Shown: positions 36,780-49,755 of the stretch, in pieces | How positions within the stretch are numbered: the stretch's first letter is position 1 | Layout of the letters: each line of letters begins with the position of its first letter | Assembly: GCA_003255025.1 (NCBI GenBank) | Contig: QANY01008646.1 | Span: forward strand, 248,001-312,000 | Origin: Datisca glomerata | Lineage: Eukaryota > Streptophyta > Magnoliopsida > Cucurbitales > Datiscaceae | Direction of reading: 5' to 3' | DNA: 64,000 bases | The notes under the pieces: generated by a model | Seen by the model: only the letters and a program-made list of their open reading frames with translations | Database searches by the model: none | What the model was told of the DNA's origin: nothing | Translations under genes and position numbers: made by a program

Positions 36780-37129
36780 AAAACTAATTGCACTAAATAG
36801 AAAAGTTTTGTAAGTTAAGACAAGGGATAGCAGGGTTTTCAAATTTTTAGGTAAATAGCAAATCCTTGGATGCCATGTCATCAAAATTCTGTTAATAATT
36901 TCTGATTGACAATTTTGCGGCCTTTTGCCCCTCATTTGATAGTTTCAATTATTTAATTTTGTGAGGCCATGTAAATTAATGAGATATCTTTATCTTTAGT
37001 ATTTTTGGTTTATAATATTATTAATATATATTATTTTAAATTTAAATTAAATTAAATCTTATTGATTAATTTAATTTTTTTTTTTAGTGATTTCGGTTAT
37101 GGAAACTATCTTTTTTAATTTCCCCTTTT
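36780..37129. other. AT-rich sequence, no gene seen
   Basis: No coding or repeat structure that I can support between the hAT end and the copia D LTR. Confidence 0.4.
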
Positions 37130-38541
37130 TAGTGCTTTGCTGATCCATTCCGGACCATCTCTTCGCAATATCAAAACTTCAATGTTATGGAAATATCTCT
37201 TTGGATTAAAATCATCAATTCAATGATGAGGATGCTGCATTATACATTCTCCTATTGAGTATAAGTAAAAGACCTTCGGATTCTCCTTCAGCTCAAATTG
37301 CCCACAGAATGTGTCAATAATGGATTTTTTGTGAGAAAATAGTTTTGGATCACGTCCAGTAATCTTCTTTTCCTTAATTTTATTTTTTTGATAAATTCAA
37401 TTAATTAATTTTAATTACTCATTGACCTTTAAAAAGATTAAGGTTGAGCTTGTTCTTTAAATCACTTCGTTGACTATAGGGTATCCATGTTACGTCACTT
37501 GTTAATTAAACAAGTTCAGTAACAGCGTAACCCAAATCTGAAGCTAGCAAGGGGACCATCAGGATAAAAATACTCTTACCTACATAATTAATAAACTCTA
37601 CCGATTATACACACAATGAGATTTATTATATATTAATTATGATTAACTCCGCTATAATTGAAGTTCAAGTGTATTTTATATTATTTGATGTAACTATCAT
37701 TGACCTATTATTCATTATGAAATTTTCCTCCATAATATAGTACCATGTATAATTAGGTGAAGCACTATCGACCTAATATTAATACACTTCTTAGTATCCT
37801 TTGGGTTCCAAATTCATTCTATCGGTCAACTATGACAATTTTCATACTTGATGCCTCAAGTAAAATTATCAAATCTCTGGTACACCATTAGAGATACTAA
37901 ACGCTTAGTTTACTATGATCACACAAATGAATTACCTAAGAGATATTATGTCATTTAATTAAAAATGTCTATGGATTCTACAATTGAGAATCTATGGACT
38001 CCCTATCCAATAGCACAATCATCCAACCTACGAAATATGTTGACTCATAGAGTCTCATTCTCAAAAGATTAAAATAACCAAGCTATTAAATATAAGGTCA
38101 TAAATTTCTCAAGATTGAGAGCACTCATAAAATAATAGCATAAGTCTTGATTTTCATCTGATTGTAATTTTCTGAAAATCAGATTCATTAGTTTTTTCAA
38201 TGCATTCCAAATGCACGAGCACATTAAATAGGTAAGCCATCTAGTGACCATGGTAAGTCACTCTACATAATAGAGTCAATGTACTACAGTCTTTTCTTAG
38301 TAAAGTGCCCAACTTTATCAGACTGTAAAATTAAATATTTACATGTCATAAAGAACTCTCAGTTTATATCTTGTGCGTATGAGCTAAACTCCATAGCCCA
38401 AAAAATAAGTGACAAATGCTTGTGGACCTTCTACTAAAAATGTTCACATGTTATACATAAGAATGTCAATTTTTTAATTCTTCATAAAACAAATCGTCAA
38501 AATTACATAGAATCGTATGCTTTCAGGGCACAATTCTAACA
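37130..38541 (-). repeat. Copia element D, 3' LTR (left boundary approximate)
   Basis: In element orientation it begins TGTTAGAATTGTGCCCTG (complement of 38,524-38,541), directly after the polypurine-like AAATGAGAGAT (38,542-38,552). The left end is not defined, because there is no second LTR copy here to compare. The value 37,130 is a guess from sequence texture. Confidence 0.6.
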
Positions 38542-39423
38542 ATCTCTCATTTGTCTTAAAGCACATCTAGTGCAAGCCTAACACCCATATTGTCTACATG
38601 AGACTAAAACACACTAGTAGTTAGAGTCTTTGTAAATGGGCTACTAGATTTTCTACTGAAGCAATCTTAGTGACAACTATATCTCCCCATTGTACAATCT
38701 CCCTAATAAGATGATACTTCCACTCTCTGTGCTTACCTCCTCGATTATTTTGAGGTTCCTTGGATTGCACAATTTCTCTAGTGTTATCATAATAAATTAT
38801 GATTGGGAGTCTCTCAATCTTGTCAACCTCGAACTCTGCTAGGAACTTACGCAACCAGACAGCTTCCATTGCAGCTTCAGAAGCAGTTATATATTTAGTT
38901 TTCATGGACAAGTCTGCTATACAATTCTGTTTTGCACTCCTCCAACTAATTGCTTCCCTTCCCAAAGTAAACACATATCTCGAGGTAGATTTTCTTGAGT
39001 CTCTATCAGATTAAAAATCTAAATCTGTATACCCTATGGGTATGAGATCCTCACCACGATATATAAGCATATAATCTTTCGTTCTCCTAAGATACTTAAA
39101 TATATGATTTACAACTATCCAATGCTCTCGTCCAGGATTCGATTGATATCTGCTGACCATGCCTACTGCGAAACAAATATCTGGTCTTGTACATAACATA
39201 TCATACATAAGACTTTCCATTGCTGAAGCATAGGGAACTATTTTCATGTTATCTATCTCATCTTGTGTCTTAGGACACTGGTCCTTAGATAGATGGATCT
39301 CATGTCTAAAAGGTAATAAACCTTTCTTATAATCCTGCATTACGAACCATTTCAGAATCTTACCAATATACACAGTTTAGAATAAGCATATCTTTCTAGA
39401 TTTTCGATCACGTATGACCTTAT
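38542..39423 (-). pseudogene. Copia element D pol, RT C-terminus and RNase H
   Basis: Minus strand: 39,373-39,011 gives the end of RT (KKGLLPFRHEIHLSKDQCPK, then YDMLCTRPDICFAVGMVSRY, then HIFKYLRRTKDYMLIY). After a frameshift, RNase H follows at 38,974-38,621 (EAISWRSAKQNCIADLSMKT, YYDNTREIVQSKEP). It is the downstream part of an ORF whose upstream part lies at 48,912-49,755. The split is at a TSD-flanked LTR insertion. Confidence 0.88.
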
Positions 39424-40859
39424 TGTTGGAATTATGTCCATAAAGTAGGGTGTAATAACTGTTTATGAGTATTTAGTTATTTCTCTGACATTTATGTATT
39501 ACTGAATTTTATGAATAAATGAAATGTTTCCTTTAATTAAAGTGTGTTTATAATTTACTTAAGTGTTGGCACTATTATCAATGTAAGAAAAGTAAAGACA
39601 GAGAGGTCTTTCAGACAAAATTTTCTAAAATAGTTCATAAAGTTATTTGCAGTCTTAGGATCGACTGGACAATCGAGTCTCATTATGACTGTTAGATTGA
39701 ACCAAATGATGTTGGTCTCGGGGCATGGGAGTGGAGACTTTAATGGTTGACCTAGACATCTAATGGAACATGTTAAAAATTCATTGTGAGATTGCAAATG
39801 CAACAATGTCACATTATGCTTTATTGATGGGTGTATGAATAAATTAACTTGGCCAAGTATTTGATGAAATGGATCATTAAATAAGGCATGGTGAACTGTA
39901 TGAGATAATTTACTGTTATGTCTTTCTTATTCACATTCAATAAAAGAGTTAAAAAAAATGAAAAATAGAGGGGTAAAATTATAATTTTACATCCCGCTCT
40001 TATTACTAATATTCACGAAGGGTAATATGTTAAAATGTTCTGTGGACCATGAAATAAAAGAGTTTATTTGCACCAACAGAAAATGTAGCACGTATGAATC
40101 GAGAGTTGATTTGGCATCCGACTTATAGTGGAGTTGTACGATCACTACAAGAAAAGATGATAATAGTGATGGTTTTATTCATCTTTTGTGGCGGTTAAAA
40201 CCGCCGCCAAAACATTTTGTGGCAGTTCCAAAACCGTCGCCTTACTCACTGTCGTAAAGTTTTTTGGCAGCGATTTTTCCAACCGCCGGCAAATGGGTGA
40301 CTTTGCTAGCGGTTTTAATTCTCTTTAACGGCGGTTTAAAACAGTCGGTAAAGAGTATTTCGTGGCGGTTCAAACTGTCACCAAATGCCCAGAAATGGGA
40401 AGAAAATATATTTCCCGAGTTTCTTTCCGACGAGTTTTTTCTCGTTACCAGCGGTTTTAAACTGTTGATAAAGATTATTTAGCGGCAGTTCCAACCACCG
40501 TCAATTGCCCAGAAACAGGAAAATATATTTTTTGGTGGTTTTAAACCGCCTCTATAGGCTCCAAAATCGTCGCTATAAATTAAAATTTTGGTCCAAATTT
40601 TTTATGTTTTTTAAACATCCCATAATTTTCAAAAATACATATTTCAGGAAATATTCTATATCACAGATTTCAGAATCTCCCAATATAAAAAATCTAACAG
40701 TTCAGAGTCCATCAATTCAAATATTCACAAATTCTTGCATTTTAAACATTCACAAATTCAATCAAATGAAACTTTCACAAATTTTAAAGACAAAGCAATA
40801 TACGTTCAAACTTTAGCAAATATAGTATTTTTCATTCTCACTGAACTTTATGCGATCAT

Positions 40860-41900
40860 GAAGTTGAGGGAGGATCTCCAGAATCCTATAAACACATAAA
40901 AAATGAACAAAATTAGTATTAGTGTTGGAACATAATTTGTAATTATGTAAAGTATATATTCCTTAGAAATCTTACATGATCACCACTGGTGAATGAGAAC
41001 GAAGGATTTTGTGCGTGCATCATTTTTATAAGGTACGTCACTTGGGATTGAAGTTGAACTTGACCATCTTGAAGTTTATGGACCTGTGACTTAACTCTCT
41101 CGTGTTCTATACGTGGAACAAACGCCTCTTCAAAAAACTGATGGCTGCTCTACGATTCAAATGTACTGGTGGGAGTTGGACCTATTCTCATTCCACGGAC
41201 TCGTCCAGAATGCTCTAGACCCATAACGTCAAAAAATGCATCTCTATGGATGTTATTATTCCCATTATGCGTTTGTGTTGCCAAAAGTATTTTTCTCCTA
41301 CAAGACAAATAAACAATTTGGTCGCATATGTGACAAATATAGACTTAAAAATAATTCTTACAGCTATAGAATTTGAATCTTGATCTACCCAATTCCCATC
41401 TTTGCGTTTATGTGTTTCTATGAACAGTTTGACCGCATTGGGCTCTCTCCCCAACACCTCCGTCTATCATCATGTTCAAAAAAAATTATATTTTGAGCAC
41501 ACTACTAAAAATAAAAATACTACTTATAATAAAAAAGAGTTACGTACAATTTCATCTTATTTTTAGCACAGCTTTTCCTTTCTAAAGAATGATGTATACT
41601 TTGTTGTGCTCGTACCACAATGTTTTTTTCACTACGAGCATGTTATTTGAGAAACAAAATTAGTATTTATTCTACGTAATAAACAAAATTCAATGTCAAA
41701 AGAAAATATTGTAATACCATTCCTTCATAAGGGAACCAAAAATGGACAATAGCATTCCATTGATCTCGTGGAATTTCCTCAGGTTTATGTCTTAGGCATT
41801 CTTCTTCACTAGGATATTTTGTCGTATTCATTGTTTTCAATGTACTTTTGCCGTCCTTCCAACTCTTATTAATTGAAGACAATGCAAATTTTCTGTTGGC
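40860..41900 (-). pseudogene. CACTA second ORF (Transposase_24 / TNPA-like), degenerate
   Basis: Minus strand: 41,882-41,690 reads KYPSEEECLRHKPEEIPRDQ then WNAIVHFWFP, and 41,457-41,360 reads LGREPNAVKLFIETHKRKDG. Both are signatures of the plant transposase family 24 protein that accompanies TNP2 in CACTA elements. An intron or frameshift separates them. A coiled-coil C-terminus probably runs to about 40,990. Confidence 0.75.
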
Positions 41901-42399
41901 GTCGATAACTTCCCATTTACTCTGAAAAATTACAAAGGTATAGTTAATAAATACATAATGGAAGAGACAATTACAAATAAGTATTTATACCTTCACAATA
42001 TCCCATACTGCGTTCTTGTACATTTTAGGCACTTTCTTCCAAGTTTCATAGGTGATCGGCAATAGATCATAGTTGTGTCCTAGTCAAGCCAAAAAGCTCG
42101 TATACATAGATGCTTAATCCTTGATCAATTTTCCTGTTGCGTTGAATTCAACTTTCACTTTCTTCCCTTCAGGTAGATTCCCTATATGAGCTAATCGTGT
42201 CCGACCATGAACCTTTCAAATAAATACATACCTAATTCAGTGGGAGTGTCGCATGGTGGAACTTGATCACCAACGGACTCATCCTCAGTTATGCGCAAAC
42301 GTCTACCATGGACCATGATGGTTATACTTGCACAACAAAATAGATAATAACATTATCAAAGAGAGACATAGCTTGTCAAAATTAAATATTAACACTATC

Positions 42400-45300
42400 A
42401 AATAAAGACATACTTAATTCAAATAGTAAGATGATCAAATTGAGTCCTCATTATTCTGATCAAAATCAACATTCATATGAATTGTATCTTCTATGGTTAC
42501 ACCAACAGCATCTGTCCTAACTAAATTGACACATTCTTCATTCTCATGTAAGACTTATTCTAAATGAGAATGATCATGTATGTTTCTTTCAAAATTCATC
42601 TCTACTTCATTATCAAGAGTTGTATCATTATTATGGTCACTCATGTCAAACATGGCTCTTGGTTTTGTATGCACTACAACACGCCCATCTTCATATATCT
42701 GATCTTGTACGTAATACACAAGACGTGCTTGAGATGAAAAGATGAATGGTTCAACTTTCAAATCATCACCAGTGTGAACAAAACGAAAGATTACTTTGAA
42801 CTTATGGTAATAGTTCATATCAATAATCTCCTTCAATATCCCATAATATTGTACTCCTCATGTTATTGGATTTGTATCCCTCGAACTTGCGTAGCTTCTA
42901 GTCTCAACAGTCACTAAAATCTGATAATTTTGCATCATTAGTGCTGCATCACTTTCTTTGGTGTGAAATACAAATCCGTTTATATTAAATCCCACATATT
43001 TTTTACACTTTATTTAGACTCCGAGGTAACCACCTTATTTCGTCTGATGCTTCGTTCTTGTTGGCCTATTCAATAAAACTATATTCAGAATTAACTTATC
43101 AAAATCACATGAAGTTAACAAACAAACTTAAACTTACATAATTTTGAAGCCATCCAACAAATTTTTCATGTACCAAATGTTGGATCTCATTTAGTGCAAG
43201 TCGACGTTGAAGATTTTCCCTCTTCACAACTACTACACATTTTCTACATGTCAAGATCAATGAATAACATAAATACTCCACAATTTAGTTGAGATATATG
43301 TAAATGGTAAATTATTACCGTTGGAAAGGTACTGTCAATTGAAAATTGAATAATACAAATATATGTGCTTGTAGCAGGACTTCTCATCAAAATACCCTCC
43401 TTTTGCGATTTTTGTTGGTCTTTCTTTATTAGGAAAAATATCGTCATGTGTGGTTTACTCATCTTCACCATCCCAATATGTAGAAGGACGATTAAATCTT
43501 GTAAGTTCCTTCAAGGTATCTCGAGTAGAATGTTGCACACTCGTGTATTATGTATCCCTCTGTTATGGAACCTTCCGGATGAGCTTTATTACGGACATGT
43601 GAAAGCTTACCAAGATACCTAATACAATATTGTGTAAGAAATTAACATCAGCGCATGTAAATTTTTACCTTGTGAAGTAATGGACAAAACTTTTTATATT
43701 GATACCTCTCAATAGGATACATCCACATATAATGCACGGGTCCAACAATTTTTGCCTCGTTTGCCAAGTGTACTACTAAGTGTACCATAATGATGAAAAA
43801 AGGATGGAGGAAAGATTTGTTCCATTTGACAAAGTATGACCACAATCCAAGATTGAAACTTGTTGATCATATCTATTTGCATACTTTTAGAACATAATTC
43901 TCTGAAAAATAAACTCAATTCATATAAAACTAAGTACACATTCTTTTCCAAAACACCTTGTAATGCTATGGGTAAAAATTGTTGCATGATAATTTGACAA
44001 TCATGACTTTTAAGACCTTGAATCTTGCGTTGCTTTAAATCGATGAAACGAGAAATGTTTGATGCATATCCATCAGAAACTCGAATACTCTTCAGCACAT
44101 TAAAGAATATGTATTTTTCATCATTCATCATTGAAAACAAAGCAGGAGGTAAGTAAGTGGTATCACCTTGAGTCATTGGATGAAGTTGACTCATTATACC
44201 CATATGTTGAAGGTCTGGGTGGGCCTTATAATTATCTTTACTCTTCCGTGGATCGTTAAGAATTGTCCCTAGTATGTTATCACATATATTTTTTTCAATG
44301 TGCTACATCAAGATTATGACGTATAAGATTAAACTCCCAATGAGGTAGTTGAAAAAATATACTTCTCTTTTTCCAATATCGCACATTATCATCACCAGAT
44401 CTTCATTTTCGGCCAGATTCTTTACTTTTCCCAAAAGTGACATTAAGTCCTTGGACTTGTTGTAAAACATCTAACCCCGTAGGAGAAATAGGAGTCGGAC
44501 TATTCTCAATTGCGCTGTTAAAATTTTTACTATCACGACAAAACCTATGGCCAGGCTCTAAAAATCTCTTATGGCCCATGAAACAGAATTTTTTACTATA
44601 TATAAAGCGTTGTTAATCTATCTCATTATTACAAATGAGGGCAAGCAAAACATGATTGTGTACTCCACCCACGTAAATTATCTAGTCCTGGAAAGTCACT
44701 AATCGTCCACAACAATTTCGCACGCATCTTAAAAACTTCCTTCCTTGATGCATCATACGTCTCGACACTTGTTTCCCATACTTTTCAACTCTTCTATCAA
44801 AGGTTGTAAATACACGTCAATATTATTACCAGGAATTTTAGGCTCAGAGATAAGAGTAGAGAGAATCAATGGTGTTTGTTTCATGCACATCTAACGAGGT
44901 AAATTATATAGAATCAAAAGAACAGGCCACATACTATAACTAACACTCATTGCTTCAGATGGGTTGAAACCATCTCTAGCCAAACCAAGTCTGACATTAC
45001 GTGGTTTGGATGAGAATTCAGTATGTCTAGGGTCAAATGATTTCCAAGCAGTCGAATCAGTAGGATGTCTTAAAACACCATCTTTAATACGCTCTACATG
45101 ATGCCATTTTATATCGTCAGTAGTTTTACACGACGTGTATAATCTTTGTAACCTTCCTTTTAAAGGAAAGTAACGCATCACTTAAGCAGCTTTTGGCTTC
45201 TTCCTTGAGATTGAGATGTACTCTCACCATCCTTGGTTATCCACCTTAAAGTACCACAAGTAGAACGTGATTATTCTTGTTCTTTGTCTTTCTAATATAA

Positions 45301-46020
45301 TATGCAGTCATTTGGACAAGCATGTATCTTTTCATACCCAATACCCAAATTTTTTATAATCTTTGCAGTTTCATAAAATGTTTTTGGCAACTCCCATCCA
45401 ACTTTACGCAATAACTCAAGCAACCCTGATAGTGCCTCATTACTCAATCCATGAAGACACTTGAGGTGGTAAAGATGCACAATAAATGAGAGCTTTGAAA
45501 ATTTTTTGTATCGTAGATATAAAGGTTCATTACTATCTCTAACTAAGTTAGAGAAATCATTCACCTCTGTGTGTTGAGCATCATTTAGTTGCTCATTCAT
45601 ATTATTAGAAGTTGTATCTGTTTGCAAATCATATGTTCTTCTCTCATTATCCACAACTCTGAATGCATCGTGCAAAAAGTCATGCACATTGTCATAACAA
45701 GCTTCATACACAGATGTATGCTTCATATTTCTTTCATTAAGCTCTTCTCAATTTGAATTCTAAAATATGGATTCACATGGAAAAACCAACGTGTATAACC
45801 AATGCAAAACCCATTACATACCAAGTGCCCATGAACACTCTCCCTATTCATCCTCAGCGTATTCACACAACGTTTACATGGACACAAAATCTTACTCTCT
45901 ACAGAAACTCTTTCAAAAGTAAAATCAAGAAACTCATCAACTCCATTAAGGTAATCTTGACTAACTCGATATTATTGGATGGTATGATATACTCTTATAT
46001 TTCATTGTGTCTTTGGATCA
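42400..46020 (-). pseudogene. CACTA TNP2-like transposase, degenerate
   Basis: Minus-strand domains in the usual order. An N-terminal transposase-associated domain lies at about 45,970-45,770 (ILCPCKRCVNTL, then NGFCIGYTRWFFH). A conserved linker at 45,726-45,292 ends LGIGYEKIHACPNDCILY. The catalytic TNP2 (Transposase_21) region at 45,181-44,203 includes RNVRLGLARDGFNP..SYSMWPVLLILYNLP and a later HNLDV segment. DUF4218 is at 44,203-43,650 (FFRELCSKS; HLANEAKIVGPVHYMWMYPI). DUF4216 is at 42,836-42,555 (PFIFSSQARLVYYVQD, VVHTKPRAMFDM). Several stops and frameshifts separate the pieces, some of which may be introns. The transposase would bind the element ends and cut them. Confidence 0.88.
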
Positions 46021-48911
46021 ATTTCTTTTAATGAAAGACAACAATCAAAACATGAAAATAAAAGATAATCTAGAGAACATACCAGGAACTACGGAGAAGA
46101 AGTTGACTCGATCAAACGTATATGATCTTGAGAAGAGAGAAAATAAGTTAAAGCCTATCTGCAAGAATAATGGAAGGTAGAAGAAGATCTAAGAAAAAAA
46201 AGAAACTTATTTGACTCACAACACATTTTATAAAGTAATTTATAATTAAATAAATTAGAGAAAAAATAAAAAGTAGGAAGAGAGCATCGATCTAAAGCCC
46301 ATAGTTAGTTGGAATTGATTCGAAAATCACTTTAAAAATAATAAAAATATTATTCTTCTAATTTTTTTCCTACTTTCATTCTAAAGGGATAAAAAATTAT
46401 AACAAGATTTTCTCTTTTACCTTCCAATGGATTTCCATTGAGCTTTCTATTTAATTAGTTGTTCTATGTACTTCAGCCTGAGTCTTGTGTGAGGGTTTTA
46501 GTTTGTTTAATATTTATTTTCCTTTTCATCTTTTACCTTGTAAATGTTAACAAGATGACTCGAAAGTTTAAATTCGTCATTCAAAGCCTTGTTTTTCCTG
46601 ACTATTTAAAGTATTGGTCACTAAAATCCTCTCACTTTTTCTTACGTGTCAACTCATACCCTATGTTGATAGTGTATTACTCGAACTCACACCCAAATAA
46701 ATTTCGACACGGGTCTTAACTATCTATATTAATCAACCAACTTATCAAGTAGGTAGTATCGAATATACATGCAAATATAGGTAAAATTTCTTATAGCTAG
46801 GCCCCATCGAAATCCATGCATATACGATCAATAAATTTGAACACAATAAAATACATACATTTTTTTTGTTAAAAGTTAAAAATATTCAATCGAAGTACAT
46901 ACTACAAATTTACAAGAGACGTACACGAGGGAAAACATACTCTCATAAAAAACTTTAAAAAACTATCAAAGGATAACAAAGGAGAGAAAACACACTACAC
47001 TAACTCATGCATGCTAGCTATCAATTATCAAAAATTGAAAAAAAGGAAGTCCTCAATTCCTTTGTAATAACTCATATTCATCTATATATTTTATAAACAA
47101 TAAATTTTCACTCATAGTTCCAATTCTATAGTTATATATAATCTTATCTTCAAAAATTCTGCCATTTCTTCACACCCAAACAAAATATACAAAAGAGGTA
47201 ACAAAAGCAAGTCTAAGAAGGCTGGATTTCAAAATTTTCCCCATAGCATATACATTATATAAAATATATACATTACACTAATAAAAATAGCCAAAGCGTT
47301 TTTAATTACAACGCTACCTTAGAAATGCATTATCACCTAGTAATTATTTCCTAATCTAGAAACTAAGTGAGTTGTAAAAGTTGGAATATATTATAGAGAG
47401 AGTGAGATTGCAGAGAGAGGGGGAAGAGTGGAAGAGAGAAAGGCTTGTTGCAGAGAGAGGGAGAGGGAGATTGTAGAGAGAGAGAGGCGATAATTGAGAT
47501 GGTACATGTAGATCGTGGAGAAGCTCGTGGTGGGGGAACTTGCGGTGGAGGAGCTGACAGCAGAAAATCATGGCGGAGGTCGTATCGCCTGTTGCAGAGA
47601 GAGAGAGAGAGATGAGAGAAAATTGTGAGTCTAGGAGAAAGGAAAAATTAGGGATTTAAAAGTTATTTAGTTGCGATTTTAAAACCGCCGTAAAACATCT
47701 TAAAATCCACCGCTACACGTAAAACATCTCACGCGGGTTTGGACAAAAAGGGAAAATAAGGGATTTAAAGGTTCTTTAACGGTAGTTTTAGAACCGTTGC
47801 AAAATGTCTTAAATACCACCGTTACACGTAAAACATTTGGTGGTGGTTTTTAAAAGCTGCCGCCAAAGTTTTGCCAGCTTTTTTTTACCGGCCATAAAAC
47901 CACCGGGGAAAACCATTTTTCTTGTAGTGGATGTCAGGATTAAATAGGTCAGGAATTTATGAAAATAAATTCATCGAACATTTGAATCCTATAGCTTTGT
48001 TCATGTGGATTCACTTAGTCTCAGGAGCAGCTCATAAGGATAGTAATGAAAAACAAAATCAATTAGATAAAAAAACTGTGTTTTGAACCAACGTACATTT
48101 CCCGAACCCATATGTGATGGGTGTCGTCACTAAAGTAGTGAAAAGAAAAATTAATGTTCAAATTAATTAATTTATTATTTTCTGATTATTAGATAATTAG
48201 TGAATAAATGAAATTAATTAATTAATTGATAGATATCAATTTAATTTATTAATTAGGATTCGTGTATTTGGACACAATATTGACTCTAGGGAGATGTGTA
48301 ATTTTGTCAATAGCAAAGTAAAAGGGATTATTTTTGGATATTTACAATATAAGGGATTGGAATAGGGTATCACCTGCTGGCGGATCGGCGGCTCTTCCCT
48401 TTCCCTCTGAATTGTGGTTCATCCCTCATGGAGATCGCTCCCTCGCTCGTGTCATCCCTAACCCTGAACAAAGTGTGTGATTACAGAGAGAAGAGAAAAG
48501 AGATTCACTCTCATCCCTAACCGTTGCCGTCCAAAACCAATAGGGTGAAAGAAAATTTTGATTTTTCATCTCCAGTTGTTTTAAGAGCTCATACTCAATT
48601 CCTGAACAACATCCGATTGAGATATACTTTTGAATCTTACAAATGGTTATTGGTGTGAAAATTGATTCAAGTTCTACAAAGAATGAAGAACACAAGATAA
48701 TCAATATGATTCTACCAAGTCAGAAAATCTATGATATTAAAAAGGTATATTATTATTTATACCTCTTCTAAATACGTCAATCAATATACGCATAATCATA
48801 AAAAAATTTATATTTAATATGATTAAATGGTTTATGTGATATTGTTTTATTTTCCACCCATGAACCTTTCATGGTTCATTGATTTTTTCTCAAAAATTCG
48901 ATCTAACTTTA

Positions 48912-49755
48912 ATCCCATAGATATATGTTGCATCTCCCAAGTCCTTCATATCAAACTTATTAGACAACCATAACTTCACAATTGACAATAATCCTACATT
49001 ATTTATGATAAGAAGAATGTCATCCACGTAAAGAATCAAGAAAATAATCATGTTTCTCTCCTTTCTCTTGTACACACATGGTTCATCGGGATTTGGTCAA
49101 AACCAAATGGTTTGATTACTTGATCAAATTTGATGTTCCATGATCATGAGGCTTCTTAAGTCCATATATGGACCTATGCAACTTGCAGACCATATGGTTC
49201 TGGCCCTCAACAACGAATCCTTCAGGTTGAGACCTAAAAATATTTTCTTTAAGATCGCCATTAAGAATTGCGGTCGTGACATCCATTTGTCAAATCACAT
49301 AATCGAGATAAGCCACAATGAATAATAATATCCTTATAGACTGAAGCATAACTACCGGTGAAAAAGTCTCATCATAATCGATCCTTTCTTTCTGAGTATA
49401 CCCTTTCGTAACAAGCCTAGCTTTAAAGGTTTCCACCTTCCCATCTATGCCTCACTTCCGCTTGCACCCAATGGGTTTAATCCCATTAGGTTCTTCTACA
49501 AGCTCCTATACTCCGTTGGAGTACATGGAATCCATCTTGGATTTCATTGCTTTGTGCCATCAATCTGCATCTACATCAATTATAGTCTCTATGCAGTTCC
49601 TGGGATTTAAGTCATGCTCCTCAACAATATCCTCAAATTTCTCTCCCAAAAGCATTTATCTCTTAGGTAGGTGTATTTCCCTCCCACTACGACACTATTG
49701 TGTAGTATTAGGAATTAATTCACCATCATTCTCTTCACAAACCACATTCTCCGTA
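48912..49755 (-). pseudogene. Copia element D pol, RT N-terminal half
   Basis: Minus strand from about 49,700: a pre-RT segment (GEKFEDIVEEHDLNPRNC), then the RT fold with QMDV..AILNGDLKENIFRSQP near 49,270, KLHRSIYGLKKPHDHG near 49,170, and FLILYVDDILLIINN near 49,020 (the YVDD catalytic motif). It ends GDATYIYGIKV at the insertion site; the continuation is at 39,423. The upstream part is cut off by another copia LTR beginning near 49,755. Confidence 0.88.

Larger units (their letters stand above)
40143..47929 (-). mobile_element. CACTA (En/Spm-like) transposon, 7,787 bp
   Basis: Terminal inverted repeats CACTACAAGAAAA (40,143) and TTTTCTTGTAGTG (ending 47,929). The 3-bp target duplication GAT is perfect on both sides (40,140-40,142 and 47,930-47,932). 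Subterminal GCGGTTTTAAACCGC-type palindromes fill 40,185-40,575 and 47,660-47,910. Two genes are transcribed leftward: a TNP2-type transposase (46,020-42,400) and a second gene of the Transposase_24/TNPA type (41,900-40,860). A GA-rich microsatellite lies at 47,395-47,610. The ORFs contain stops, so the copy is probably not autonomous, though its structure is complete. Confidence 0.93.
39424..48906 (+). mobile_element. Solo copia LTR inserted in copia D, itself split by a CACTA element
   Basis: Starts TGTTGGAATTATGTCC at 39,424 and ends about 48,906. Removing the CACTA at 40,143-47,929 leaves about 1.69 kb, a single LTR of the same broad family as copia B and C LTRs. Flanking 5-mers are CTTAT (39,419-39,423) and CTTTA (48,907-48,911), a slightly decayed target duplication. 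Joining the flanks restores the host frame across GGGATTAAGGTCATACGTGA on the complement. No internal region is present, so it is a solo LTR made by LTR-LTR recombination. Confidence 0.85.

Noticed and set aside
47356..47640. Minus-strand Leu/Ser-rich frame in the CACTA element
   Set aside because: It is a translation of a GA-rich microsatellite near the element end.
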